Positions 15,023-23,798 are shown, counted from the stretch's first letter. The stretch: 28,527 bases of DNA from JBMYYE01 sp049609065 (GCA_049609065.1 JBMYYE010000017.1:1-28527); one strand, 5' to 3'. Notes: generated by a model from the letters alone, not told the origin. Made by a program: numbers and translations.

Positions 15023-16962
15023 AACGGTCCGATCGCGAAGCCGAACTCTGCCAAAAAAAATTCACCCGTCGGGCACTTTTGCTTGGTGCGACCCAGATTG
15101 TTTTTGGCGCAGGGCTTGCGTTTCGCATGCGCCAGTTACAAGTCGAAGACGCAGATGAATATCGGCTTTTGGCGGAAGAAAACCGCATCAATATCCGCCT
15201 TTTGCCACCTGCACGCGGGCGTATCTATGACCGTGATGGGCGGGCGATTGCCATAAATGTGCGCAACTACCGCGTGTTTATGGTCCGCGAAGAAGCAGGA
15301 GATGCAAAACAGGTGCTCGCACATTTGGCGATGCTCATTGATTTGCCGCAAGAGAAAATCGACGCAACACTTGAGACCATGAAAACGCGCCGCGCCTTTG
15401 TGCCTGTGGCGGTGACTGATAATCTCACATGGGAGGATCTCGCGCATATTGCGGCCAATGCCCCTGCTCTTCCTGGGATTTATTCCGAGCTTGCCTTGTC
15501 ACGGCGCTATCCCCTTGGCGAAGATTTTGCCCATATCGTCGGCTATGTGGGGCATGTGTCCGATTATGACCTTGCGCGCATTGATGACAAAGACCCGCTT
15601 TTGCAAATTCCACGGTTTCAAATCGGCAAATTTGGCGTGGAAACCAAAATGGAAAAATCCCTGCGTGGCAAAGCGGGCGTGAAACGCATTGAGGTCAACG
15701 CTCTTGGCCGCGTGATGCGTGAATTGGACCGCCAAGAAGGTGATCCCGGCGACAATCTTCAGATCACCGTTGACAGCTGGCTGCAAAATTATGTGCAAGC
15801 GCGCCTCAATGGCGAAAGCGCAAGTGCCGTGGTTATGGACATTCACACCGGTGATATCCTGGCCTCCGGCTCTGCTCCGACATTTGATCCAAATCTCTTT
15901 GTGCATGGGATTTCAAGCAAAGATTACAAAGCCTTAAATGATGATCCTTACCGCCCGTTTTCGTCAAAATCCGTCCAAGGCACCTACCCGCCCGGCTCCA
16001 CCTTTAAGATGGTCACAGCCTTAGCCGCCCTTGATGCAGGTGTGATCAAAACAGACACGCGTTTCACCTGTAAAGGCCATTTAGAAGTCCATTCCCGCAA
16101 ATTCCACTGCTGGAAACGCGCAGGCCATGGCAGCGTTGATTTGGAACGGTCCCTGCGCGAAAGTTGCGACGTTTATTACTACGAAATCGCACAGCTCACA
16201 GGCATTGAGCGCATCACAAAAATGGCGCGGCGTCTTGGACTTGGCGAACGTCACGATATTCCGCTGACGGCGGTGGCCAAGGGGCTCACCCCGACCAAAG
16301 ACTGGAAACGCAAAGTCAAAAAGAAAGATTGGGTTGTTGGCGATAGCTTGAACGCCTCCATCGGACAAGGCTTTGTGCTGGCGTCTCCTTTGCAATTGGC
16401 GATTATGACGGCCCGCTTGGCCCGTGGAACGGCGGTCACACCGCGCCTTTTGAAATCCATCAACGGCATCGAAACCCCAAAACAAGGGGGGGGCGATTTG
16501 GGAATTGATCCTGCGCATCTGGCCGCGGTGCAAAATGGTATGTTTAGTGTCTCCAACCACCGCCGTGGGACGGCATTTGGATCGCGGATCGCCACCAAAG
16601 ACTACCGCATGGCTGGCAAAACCGGTACCTCACAGGTGCGCAACATCACCAAGGCCGAACGAAAGCGTGGCGTGACACGCAACGAAGATTTGCCGTGGGA
16701 GCGCCGCGACCATGCGCTCTTTGTGGCCTATGCCCCAGTTGATAACCCCAAATACGCGGTCTCCGTTGTGGTCGAGCATGGTGGGGGGGGCTCCAAGGTT
16801 GCAGCCCCGATCGCCCGCGACATCATGATCGCTGCACAAACCGGCGAGGTCCCAAGTTTGAGCCACTATCCCGCCGGCCAGCATCACAAAATTCGCAGCC
16901 AACAGCGCAAGCTCATTTTACGCGATCCAGACACCGTTTTGGATGAAAGCGATCAAGCATGA
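15019..16962 (+). CDS. mrdA: Penicillin-binding protein 2 (elongation transpeptidase)
   Basis: PBP2 crosslinks new peptidoglycan during cell elongation, together with the RodA glycosyltransferase. The 647-residue protein has an N-terminal membrane helix (about 17-37), the pedestal domain starting at ARGRIYDRDGRAIA, and the transpeptidase domain. Its three active-site motifs are complete: S327-T-F-K330 (nucleophile and base), S382-C-D384, and K534-T-G-T-S538. It is coupled to mreD by an ATGA overlap and to rodA in the same way. Two runs of eight G (16486-16493, 16783-16790) lie inside the coding sequence; a slip at either would truncate or alter the C-terminal part. Confidence 0.97.
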   Translation: MKRSDREAELCQKKFTRRALLLGATQIVFGAGLAFRMRQLQVEDADEYRLLAEENRINIRLLPPARGRIYDRDGRAIAINVRNYRVFMVREEAGDAKQVLAHLAMLIDLPQEKIDATLETMKTRRAFVPVAVTDNLTWEDLAHIAANAPALPGIYSELALSRRYPLGEDFAHIVGYVGHVSDYDLARIDDKDPLLQIPRFQIGKFGVETKMEKSLRGKAGVKRIEVNALGRVMRELDRQEGDPGDNLQITVDSWLQNYVQARLNGESASAVVMDIHTGDILASGSAPTFDPNLFVHGISSKDYKALNDDPYRPFSSKSVQGTYPPGSTFKMVTALAALDAGVIKTDTRFTCKGHLEVHSRKFHCWKRAGHGSVDLERSLRESCDVYYYEIAQLTGIERITKMARRLGLGERHDIPLTAVAKGLTPTKDWKRKVKKKDWVVGDSLNASIGQGFVLASPLQLAIMTARLARGTAVTPRLLKSINGIETPKQGGGDLGIDPAHLAAVQNGMFSVSNHRRGTAFGSRIATKDYRMAGKTGTSQVRNITKAERKRGVTRNEDLPWERRDHALFVAYAPVDNPKYAVSVVVEHGGGGSKVAAPIARDIMIAAQTGEVPSLSHYPAGQHHKIRSQQRKLILRDPDTVLDESDQA

Positions 16963-18104
16963 GCTATCTCAATTACCGCGATCATAGCAGCCCCACAGGT
17001 TTTAAAAAGCTCCTCCATGTCAATTGGGCTTTGATCCTGATTATACTAGCCATTTCATGTTATGGCTTCATGATGCTCTATTCGGTTGCGGGGGGGGATT
17101 TTGAACCGTGGTTGGCGCCGCAATTCAAACGTTTCCTCCTTGGGATCACCATAATGTCCATCATTGCCTTCGTGCCCATTTGGGTGTGGCGCAATATGGC
17201 AGGCCCGGCCTATATTGGGGCTTTTCTATTGCTGATCACCGTCGAGATTTTTGGCACCGTTGGCATGGGGGCGCAGCGCTGGATTGATCTTGGTTTTATG
17301 CGTTTGCAGCCTTCTGAGCTGATGAAAGTTGCCCTTATCATGATCTTGGCGGCCTATTATGATTGGCTTGACCTGAAAAAGGTATCTCACCCTATTTGGG
17401 TTGCCATTCCCGCGGTTTTAATCTTGCTGCCGGTGGCTTTGGTGCTGCGGCAACCCGATTTGGGAACGTCTCTTCTTCTCATAATGGGGGGAGGTACGGT
17501 TATGTTGCTGGCGGGGGTGAGTTGGTGGTATTTTGGCACGGTTTTTGCAGCGGGGCTTGGAGTTGTCACGGCGGTTTTCACCACCCGTGGCACGTCTTTT
17601 CAGCTCCTCAAGGATTACCAATATCGCCGTATTGATACGTTTTTGGACCCCGCATCAGATCCTTTGGGCGCAGGTTATCACATCACACAATCCAAGATTG
17701 CGCTTGGATCTGGCGGCTGGACGGGACGTGGGTTCATGCAAGGCACACAGTCACGTTTGAATTTTCTTCCTGAAAAACATACGGACTTCATTTTCACCAC
17801 CTTAGCAGAAGAGTTTGGATTTTTGGGAGGCATTTCCCTATTGGGTCTCTATTTGTTGGTGATTATGTTTTGCATTGCCTCCGCCCTTCGCAACTCCAAC
17901 CGATTTGGCGCGCTCCTGACGATGGGGATTGCCATGACGTTTTTCCTCTTCTTTTCGGTCAACATGTCGATGGTTATGGGCATGGCGCCTGTTGTTGGTG
18001 TGCCTTTGCCGCTTGTGTCTTATGGCGGGTCTGCCATGCTCGTGTTGCTGGTTGGCTTTGGTTTGGTGCAAAGCGCCCATATTCATAGGAAAAAACCGCA
18101 ATGA
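16959..18104 (+). CDS. rodA: Peptidoglycan glycosyltransferase RodA (SEDS family)
   Basis: RodA polymerises lipid II into glycan strands during elongation, paired with PBP2. The 381 residues carry about ten membrane helices and the SEDS signatures FMRLQPSELMK, the long loop ending EKHTDFIFTTLAEEFGFLGG (with the catalytic-loop Asp), and GVPLPLVSYGGSAML near the C-terminus. The length is usual. Start and stop both overlap neighbours by ATGA (mrdA upstream, the dehydrogenase gene downstream). A run of eight G occurs at 17090-17097, early in the gene. Confidence 0.97.
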   Translation: MSYLNYRDHSSPTGFKKLLHVNWALILIILAISCYGFMMLYSVAGGDFEPWLAPQFKRFLLGITIMSIIAFVPIWVWRNMAGPAYIGAFLLLITVEIFGTVGMGAQRWIDLGFMRLQPSELMKVALIMILAAYYDWLDLKKVSHPIWVAIPAVLILLPVALVLRQPDLGTSLLLIMGGGTVMLLAGVSWWYFGTVFAAGLGVVTAVFTTRGTSFQLLKDYQYRRIDTFLDPASDPLGAGYHITQSKIALGSGGWTGRGFMQGTQSRLNFLPEKHTDFIFTTLAEEFGFLGGISLLGLYLLVIMFCIASALRNSNRFGALLTMGIAMTFFLFFSVNMSMVMGMAPVVGVPLPLVSYGGSAMLVLLVGFGLVQSAHIHRKKPQ

Positions 18105-19033
18105 CCTTAAACGTTCTTTTTGCCGCGCGCCCCGACCGTTGGGACAGCTATGAAGCCCCATTACATCAAGCGTTTGAGGATGCGGCACTTGATATCGATT
18201 TACGGCAAAGCTTTGCCCCAGATGAGGTCGATTATATCATTTACGCCCCCAATGGGCCTGTGTCGGATTTTAGCCCGTTCACGCGGTGCAAAGCGGTTTT
18301 GAACCTCTGGGCCGGCGTGGATCAAATCGTTGGCAACGCGACATTGACCCAGCCCCTCACCCGGATGGTAGATTACGGGCTAGAAGCGGGTATGCGCGAA
18401 TGGGTGATCGGGCATGTGATGCGCTATCACCTTGGTTTGGACGCCTATATCACGACCCAAGACGGCGTGTGGGCGCCCAAGGTCCCACCCCTCGCCCGAG
18501 AGCGCCGCATCGGCATTTTGGGGCTTGGCACATTGGGGCAAGCCGTCGCAGACGGGCTTAACGCAATTGGGTTTCAGGTTTCAGGCTGGTCGCGCACCGC
18601 CAAAGAGGTGGACAATGTGCAAACCTATAGCGGCGAAGACGGGCTTTTGGAGATGCTTGGCACATCCGATATGGTTGTGCTGTTGTTGCCTGACACACCG
18701 CAAACGCAAAATATCCTCAACGCGGATCGTTTGGCTTTGCTGCCACGTGGGGCCTATGTCATCAATCCCGGGCGTGGCCCATTGATTGAGGATGCCGCGT
18801 TGATCGATGCCCTTAATCGCGGGCAGATTGCCCATGCGACGTTAGATGTGTTTCGCCAAGAACCACTGCCCAAAGACGATCCATACTGGACGCATCCATC
18901 GGTTACCGTCACCCCGCATATCGCCTCAGAAACCCGTGCAAGCACAGCCAGTGAAATCATCGCGGACAATATCAAGCGATCGGAAAATGGCGATGCTCTT
19001 CGGTTTTTAGTGGACCGCGCCCGCGGCTATTAA
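18101..19033 (+). CDS. ghrA: GhrA-like glyoxylate/hydroxypyruvate reductase (D-2-hydroxyacid dehydrogenase)
   Basis: A cytoplasmic NAD(P)H-dependent reductase of 310 residues; members reduce glyoxylate to glycolate and hydroxypyruvate to glycerate. The Rossmann loop reads GILGLGTLGQA (about 138-148), and the three catalytic residues of the D-isomer 2-hydroxyacid dehydrogenase family are present: R225 (NPGRGPL), E254 (RQEPLP) and H273 (VTPHIAS). The overall pattern, with a short N-terminal domain containing LNLWAGVDQI, fits the GhrA branch better than GhrB or SerA. The ATG overlaps the rodA stop by 4 nt, so it is translated as the last gene of the elongasome operon. The exact substrate is inferred. 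The stop overlaps that of the convergent SseB-family gene. Confidence 0.85.
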   Translation: MTLNVLFAARPDRWDSYEAPLHQAFEDAALDIDLRQSFAPDEVDYIIYAPNGPVSDFSPFTRCKAVLNLWAGVDQIVGNATLTQPLTRMVDYGLEAGMREWVIGHVMRYHLGLDAYITTQDGVWAPKVPPLARERRIGILGLGTLGQAVADGLNAIGFQVSGWSRTAKEVDNVQTYSGEDGLLEMLGTSDMVVLLLPDTPQTQNILNADRLALLPRGAYVINPGRGPLIEDAALIDALNRGQIAHATLDVFRQEPLPKDDPYWTHPSVTVTPHIASETRASTASEIIADNIKRSENGDALRFLVDRARGY

Positions 19034-19833
19034 CGAAGCTTTGGTGGCGCATCTGGATCCATGCCTGGGGCCTTTGGGCCGCCAAGCTCTTGGATATCGA
19101 TTTCTTGGGGTTGCGGTTCTGGCATCTCAAGTTTTAGGCCATGGGCTTCAAAATTGGCCACAACAGGATCGTCAGCCAAAAAGAATGAGACATCCACTTC
19201 GCCCGTTTCATAGCCAGAGAAGCTCAACACTTCTTGCACCGCTTGCGCGAGCGGCTCTCGCGCCCAATCTTCGGCCCCGATAAACGCCATCAACGTGCCA
19301 ACGCGCCCTGACGCATAGGTCGCAGACATCATATAGGCACAATCGGCAAGCCGCCCCGCCATCGCCAATTTGGCCCCCAAAGAGAGCAACAAATTCTCTG
19401 GCATATTTTTAGGCGCTGTGATTTCTTCGATCCGCTCTTCAACGTCTTGTGGGCGCTCATCAAGCGTAACCGCCATCCAATCCACCGCCTCGGGTGCCAG
19501 AAGGTTTTCCGACGCCGCGCCCAAATTAATTCCAAGCCCAAGACCTTCACCTTCGAGCATTTGCACCAAGGCCCGCCCTGACATTTCCACATATGGCGAT
19601 GGGGTTTGAGTAAACTCAACAAGCCGCTCAGACGTGTCAAAAGCCAACACAATTGCCGTGCCATCCACATCAAAAAGCTCAGGCTCCATTTGGCCATCAT
19701 CGATTTCTTTGGTCAAAAGGATATAGAGCAAACTATCTGATATTCTTGCCAAATATTGCGGCTGTGCCTGCGCGGGATCGGGCGCATTTTGCATCACGTC
19801 AAAAGCAATATCGATGGCGGTTTGATCGGTCAT
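19030..19833 (-). CDS. SseB-family protein
   Basis: A cytoplasmic acidic protein of 267 residues without membrane segments. The N-terminal half (about 28-120) resembles the SseB N-terminal domain: LLYILLTKE, then FDTSERLVEFTQ, and YVEMSGRALVQMLEGEGLGLGINLG. The C-terminal half is a second alpha/beta region followed by a proline-rich tail. The function of SseB proteins is poorly defined: the E. coli member affects serine sensitivity. The start is supported by AGGAAA about 9 nt upstream. It is convergent with the ghrA-like gene, sharing stop-codon bases, and divergent from nhaA. Confidence 0.75.
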   Translation of the reverse strand: MTDQTAIDIAFDVMQNAPDPAQAQPQYLARISDSLLYILLTKEIDDGQMEPELFDVDGTAIVLAFDTSERLVEFTQTPSPYVEMSGRALVQMLEGEGLGLGINLGAASENLLAPEAVDWMAVTLDERPQDVEERIEEITAPKNMPENLLLSLGAKLAMAGRLADCAYMMSATYASGRVGTLMAFIGAEDWAREPLAQAVQEVLSFSGYETGEVDVSFFLADDPVVANFEAHGLKLEMPEPQPQEIDIQELGGPKAPGMDPDAPPKLR

Positions 19834-19896
19834 GACGGATTTTTCCTAGGTCTAGAGATGGGGCCAAGTCCTACGCCCTTCCCCATAAAGACACAA

Positions 19897-19956
19897 GCCC
19901 CCTCACTAGCCCCCTCACTGGCCCTCTGACTGGCCCTCCCACTGGCCCACCACCAA
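19897..19956. repeat. 12-bp tandem repeat between the SseB-family gene and nhaA
   Basis: Four consecutive units of 12 bp (19897-19908, 19909-19920, 19921-19932, 19933-19944) follow the pattern GCCCYCYSACTR, the first two differing at one base only; a fifth, degenerate unit reaches 19956. It lies in the divergent intergenic region, 64 bp from the SseB-family start codon and about 100 bp from that of nhaA. Confidence 0.85.
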
Positions 19957-20055
19957 GGGGCAGACATTCTCACTCGTTTCCCAAAAAAACGCGTGCAAGT
20001 GCTCTTGTCGAAGCAGACAGCTTTCAGTAGATTGGCGGTAATCTTGGAGGATTAC

Positions 20056-21336
20056 ATGTATCGCGTTTGGAACTTTTTAACCCAATACTCTCTCTTGCTT
20101 ATTTTGGGAGCGGGTATTGCGCTTATCTGGGCAAATATTGACCCGCATAGCTATCATGATTTCGTCGAATTTGTGTTGGTGGATGACTTTTTTATTGGCC
20201 ATCCCCATGATGATGGCCATGGCCATGTCACCCGCACCTTGACGCTTCATTACTTGTTTAACGATCTGTTGATGGCGTTCTTCTTTGCCATTGCAGCCAA
20301 AGAGGTGTGGGAAGCCGTGATCCTTGAAAACGGATCTTTGCGCGGGAAAAAAGCCGCCACACCGCTTTTCGCCACATTGGGCGGCATGGTTGGCCCGATT
20401 GTGATCTATTTAGGTTTAGCGGCCCTTTTGGGATCTGCGACCTATGACGCTGTGGCCAATGGCTGGGCCGTTCCGATCGCAACGGATATCGCGTTTGCCT
20501 ATTTGGTTGGTCGCATTGTCTTTGGCGCAGGTCACCCTGCTATTCGCTTCTTGCTTCTTTTGGCCATTGCAGATGACGCTGCAGGCTTGATCATTTTGGC
20601 AATCTTCTATCCCTCTGGTGAATTGGCGATTGAATGGCTGGGGGTCTCCTTTGGCGTTGCTGTCTTGGTTTATTTTCTTGCAAACTGGTTGCCGCGCCGC
20701 ATGGATGCGGGCAATCAGCTTCGTCCGAAATCCACTTGGATGCGGAAAAAGCTATCTTATTGGCCCTACCTCATCGCAGGTGCAATTTCTTGGTATGGCT
20801 TCATGCGTGCAGGCATTCACCCCGCACTTGGCCTATTGCCAATCGTGCCGACCATCCCGCACGCGGACCGCGCCTTTGGGATCTTTTCTCAGGCCGAAGC
20901 CTATCTCTCTGACCTTCTCAACGATATCGAACATAAGTTGAAATTCCCTGTGGAAATCATCTTGTTCTTCTTTGGCCTCTTGAATGCTGGTGTTGAGTTT
21001 TCTGCCATCGGCTCGCCAACTTGGCTTGTCCTTGCGGGTCTGATCATCGGTAAACCAATTGGTATTTTGCTCTTTGGTTGGCTGGCGGCGCGCCCCATGA
21101 AACTCGGCCTGCCAGAAGGCATGCGCATTGTTGATCTCTTTGTGATCGGCTTTGTGGCTGCGATCGGCTTTACCGTGTCGCTCTTCATTGCGGCGGTGGC
21201 GTTTGATAGCAGCGTGATCCTTGAAGGCAGCTCTGTGCAAGCAGCGGCCAAAATGGGGGCACTCTTTAGCTTCTTTGCGGCTGTTTTGGCAATTATCGCA
21301 GGCAAGATATTCAAGGTTGAAAAACAAGATATCTAA
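20056..21336 (+). CDS. nhaA: Na+/H+ antiporter NhaA
   Basis: NhaA expels sodium in exchange for protons at the inner membrane and serves salt and alkaline-pH tolerance. The 426-residue protein has about 12 membrane helices. The functional aspartates are present: D144 in the helix IATDIAFA (E. coli D133) and D173-D174 in LAIADDAAG (E. coli D163-D164). A His/Asp-rich loop, HPHDDGHGH, lies in the first external segment and is longer than in E. coli. TGGAGG at 20045-20050 sits 5 nt before the ATG at 20056; the longer frame beginning with GTG at 19993 would put this site inside the gene and is rejected. A terminator follows after 34 nt. Confidence 0.95.
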   Translation: MYRVWNFLTQYSLLLILGAGIALIWANIDPHSYHDFVEFVLVDDFFIGHPHDDGHGHVTRTLTLHYLFNDLLMAFFFAIAAKEVWEAVILENGSLRGKKAATPLFATLGGMVGPIVIYLGLAALLGSATYDAVANGWAVPIATDIAFAYLVGRIVFGAGHPAIRFLLLLAIADDAAGLIILAIFYPSGELAIEWLGVSFGVAVLVYFLANWLPRRMDAGNQLRPKSTWMRKKLSYWPYLIAGAISWYGFMRAGIHPALGLLPIVPTIPHADRAFGIFSQAEAYLSDLLNDIEHKLKFPVEIILFFFGLLNAGVEFSAIGSPTWLVLAGLIIGKPIGILLFGWLAARPMKLGLPEGMRIVDLFVIGFVAAIGFTVSLFIAAVAFDSSVILEGSSVQAAAKMGALFSFFAAVLAIIAGKIFKVEKQDI

Positions 21337-21370
21337 CGTCAACGCGCATAATCTGCGCCAATTTAACACC

Positions 21371-21398
21371 AAAGCCAGCCTATTTTGGGCTGGCTTTT
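21371..21398 (+). terminator. Terminator after nhaA
   Basis: AAAGCCAGCC (21371-21380) pairs perfectly with GGCTGGCTTT (21388-21397) around a 7-nt loop, with a T-run. Confidence 0.92.
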
Positions 21399-21428
21399 CA
21401 TTTCCTTCATCTTTTATTGGAATACTTA

Positions 21429-21458
21429 TTGCATAAGAAATGCGAAAAAACGCATAAT
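21429..21458 (+). promoter_or_regulatory. Predicted promoter of the capsule-export genes
   Basis: TTGCAT (21429-21434) and CATAAT (21453-21458) are spaced by 18 nt. A second possible -10, perfect TATAAT (21487-21492), lies nearer the gene but lacks a good -35. The region is strikingly AT-rich compared with the flanking genes. Confidence 0.45.
21440..21455. repeat. Palindrome ATGCG-A6-CGCAT inside the kpsT promoter
   Basis: Perfect 5-bp arms around six A residues overlap the spacer and -10 box of the predicted promoter, a position typical of repressor operators. No known regulator can be named. Confidence 0.5.
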
Positions 21459-21478
21459 ATGGAAAAGTTGGATCCGAG

Positions 21479-21504
21479 CACTTACCTATAATAATATATA
21501 AGTG
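21479..21504. repeat. Inverted repeat CACTTA-N14-TAAGTG before kpsT
   Basis: Perfect 6-bp arms enclose the second -10-like box TATAAT and end 22 nt before the start codon. It may be an operator or a leader hairpin. Confidence 0.45.
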
Positions 21505-21526
21505 GTTAGATCATCGAGGCGTGAGC

Positions 21527-22180
21527 ATGCTCGAATTTAGAAATGTCAGCAAGTCCTATTGGACAGGGAAACAGCGCAAGGTCATCCTTGATCGTGTATC
21601 CTTTCGCGTGGAACTTGGGCGCTCACTTGGGATCCTTGCGCCCAATGGCACAGGCAAAACCACGCTCATCAATATGATGGCGGGGCTTGAAAAGCCTGAC
21701 GAAGGCGAAATTTTTCGCGGCTGCCGCATTTCCTTTCCTCTTGGGTTTATGGGCGGGGTTGTTGGCAAGCAATCCGCACGCGACAACGCACGCTATATCG
21801 CCCGCCTCTATGGGCTTGATCCTGATTATGTCGAAGCCTTCTGTCGTTGGCTTTGTGGCCTGGAAGAATATTTTGATATGCCCGTTGGAACGTATTCTGC
21901 GGGCATGAAATCGCGGTTTACCTTTGCGCTTTTGCTGGCGCTCGATTTTGATATCTACCTCATCGACGAAGGCATGCCGAGCACCGCAGATGTAGAATTC
22001 ACCAAGAAGGCTGGCAAAATTTTGCAAGAACGCATCGCCAATACGACAATCATTATGGTGTCGCACCAAGCAAACACGTTGCAGCATTTTTGCGAAAGCG
22101 CTGCGGTCCTCAAGCATGGGCAACTCACGATGTTCGACACATTAGAAGAGGCTAAAGTACTCTATGACTATGAATCTTAA
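21527..22180 (+). CDS. kpsT: Capsular polysaccharide export ATPase (KpsT-like)
   Basis: The nucleotide-binding subunit of an ABC-2 type exporter moving capsular polysaccharide across the inner membrane. The 217 residues are the usual size for KpsT/BexA/CtrD. The Walker A loop is APNGTGKTT, so the first glycine is alanine; the signature motif is YSAGMKSRF, the form seen in polysaccharide exporters instead of LSGGQ; Walker B reads IYLIDEG and the switch His lies in MVSHQ. The ATG at 21527 is chosen because GAGG (21516-21519) lies 7 nt upstream; GTG at 21521 is too close. The next gene overlaps by 17 nt. No permease gene (KpsM) is adjacent. Confidence 0.88.
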   Translation: MLEFRNVSKSYWTGKQRKVILDRVSFRVELGRSLGILAPNGTGKTTLINMMAGLEKPDEGEIFRGCRISFPLGFMGGVVGKQSARDNARYIARLYGLDPDYVEAFCRWLCGLEEYFDMPVGTYSAGMKSRFTFALLLALDFDIYLIDEGMPSTADVEFTKKAGKILQERIANTTIIMVSHQANTLQHFCESAAVLKHGQLTMFDTLEEAKVLYDYES

Positions 22181-23798
22181 AGCGAACAAATATATGCGCA
22201 GCCGTAAAAAGCCTGCGGAAGCGAAAGAAGATGCAGGCCAAACTGAAGCCGCAGGCAATGACGCTATCCCAGCCCAACAAGGCCATCAGACCGCGTCTAC
22301 TGCCCCCCAAACTGGCACAGGCCAAGAGGATCCAGATCAGGCGCAAAAGGACCTCATGGCGATCCGCCACGAAGGTCTAACAGGGCGCCAATTGCGCATG
22401 GCGCGGCGCACAGCCCGCAAACATGGCCTCCCTGCAACATCTGATTTTGATGCGGTTCGCCTATTGCGCAATGCAGGGATCGATCCCTTTGGCAAAAATG
22501 ACCTCATGGGTATGGTCCAAGCCGGTGCAGGGGCCGCCAAAAGCACAGCCTTAGCAAAAATTAAACCCACCCAACTTCCGCAAGCTCAAACCACCGGTGG
22601 CACGGAGCTATCGGCTGGATCACTAGATGGCTCTGATTACCACGTGCGCAGCGTACAAGAAATTCAACGCGACATCGTAAAACGGCGACGTCGCAGCCTC
22701 ATTATGCTTGTCGTGCGGCTGGCCGCATTTATTTTCCTTCCGACATTTTGCGCATGGATTTATTATTCCACGATCGCCACCCCGCTTTATTCCGCCAAAA
22801 GTGAGTTCACGATTCAAAAATCTGAAAACGTGGCTGCTCCTTCCGCAACAGGTGGCCTCAGTGGAATGCTCGCAGGATCGCCGCTTGCCAATGCAACCGA
22901 TTCAATCACCGTTCAAGATTACCTAATGTCCATTGAAGCCATGGAACGGTTGAATAAAGAAGAAGGATTTATAGCCCGGTTCTCTGATCCTAATATTGAT
23001 CCCATTCAACGTCTTGAGGCGGATGCCAGCAATGAAACGGCCTATAAGGTCTATAAGAAAACCGTGAAAATTGGATTTGACCCAACCGAAGGGGTTATCA
23101 AATTAGAAGTTATCGCACCCAATCCCAAAATGGCCGTCGATTTTTCAAATGCCTTAATTAGCTACGCCGAAGACCGTGTCGATCGCCAATCAAAGCGCCT
23201 AAGAGAAGACCAAATGCGTGTTGCGCGCGGTGCTTTTGCCGAGGCTGAAACCGAAATGCATGCCGCGCAGTCCCGCGTCATTGAACTTCAAGAACAATAT
23301 AATGTCATCTCAGGCGAAGCGGAGGTGAGCCTCATCACGTCTTTGATCAGCAGCCTTGAAACACAGCTCCTACAAGAGGAGTTGAAGCTTGCTGAGTTGA
23401 TGTCAAATACACGCCCAAACATGGCCAAAGTGCGCCCCATCGAAAGCCGCATTGAAACAATCAAAAACAAGATTGTGCTCAAGCGCCAAGAAATGACCGC
23501 AGGCAAAGGCAGCACCGTTTCCGTTGCCAAAGTCGCAAGTGAACTGGCCATCGCCCAAGCCGATCTAGAAACGCGCAATCTGATGCTTCAATCTGCATTG
23601 CAATCAATGGAAACCACCCGCACAGATGCCAACCGCCAAACGCGCTATTTGCTGCGCGGGGTGAATGCCGTCTTGCCGCAATCACAATCCTACCCACGGG
23701 TTTTTGAAAACACGATGATTGCCTTCTTTGTCTTTGCAGGCCTCTATTTGATGGTTTCCTTGACCGCCGCCGTCCTGAAAGAACAGGTTGGCGGCTAG
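22164..23798 (+). CDS. kpsE: Capsule export inner-membrane protein (KpsE-like)
   Basis: A 544-residue inner-membrane protein of the polysaccharide co-polymerase/KpsE family, which connects the ABC exporter to the outer-membrane channel. Membrane helices lie at about 177-199 and 516-538; between them is the periplasmic domain with a long coiled coil (about 335-450). After the first helix, TPLYSAKSEFTIQKSE is the family's Wzz-like signature. The first 176 residues, cytoplasmic, are unusual beside classic KpsE (about 380 residues in all): residues 1-60 are charged and rich in Ala and Gln, and 65-115 include LRMARRTARKHGLPATSDFD, which looks conserved. The start overlaps kpsT by 17 nt (or 11 with the second ATG). 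A terminator follows directly. Confidence 0.85.
   Translation: MTMNLKANKYMRSRKKPAEAKEDAGQTEAAGNDAIPAQQGHQTASTAPQTGTGQEDPDQAQKDLMAIRHEGLTGRQLRMARRTARKHGLPATSDFDAVRLLRNAGIDPFGKNDLMGMVQAGAGAAKSTALAKIKPTQLPQAQTTGGTELSAGSLDGSDYHVRSVQEIQRDIVKRRRRSLIMLVVRLAAFIFLPTFCAWIYYSTIATPLYSAKSEFTIQKSENVAAPSATGGLSGMLAGSPLANATDSITVQDYLMSIEAMERLNKEEGFIARFSDPNIDPIQRLEADASNETAYKVYKKTVKIGFDPTEGVIKLEVIAPNPKMAVDFSNALISYAEDRVDRQSKRLREDQMRVARGAFAEAETEMHAAQSRVIELQEQYNVISGEAEVSLITSLISSLETQLLQEELKLAELMSNTRPNMAKVRPIESRIETIKNKIVLKRQEMTAGKGSTVSVAKVASELAIAQADLETRNLMLQSALQSMETTRTDANRQTRYLLRGVNAVLPQSQSYPRVFENTMIAFFVFAGLYLMVSLTAAVLKEQVGG

Noticed and set aside
20833..21372. A 179-codon minus-strand frame within nhaA
   Set aside because: Antisense shadow of a clear transporter gene, with a histidine- and lysine-rich composition unlike a real protein.
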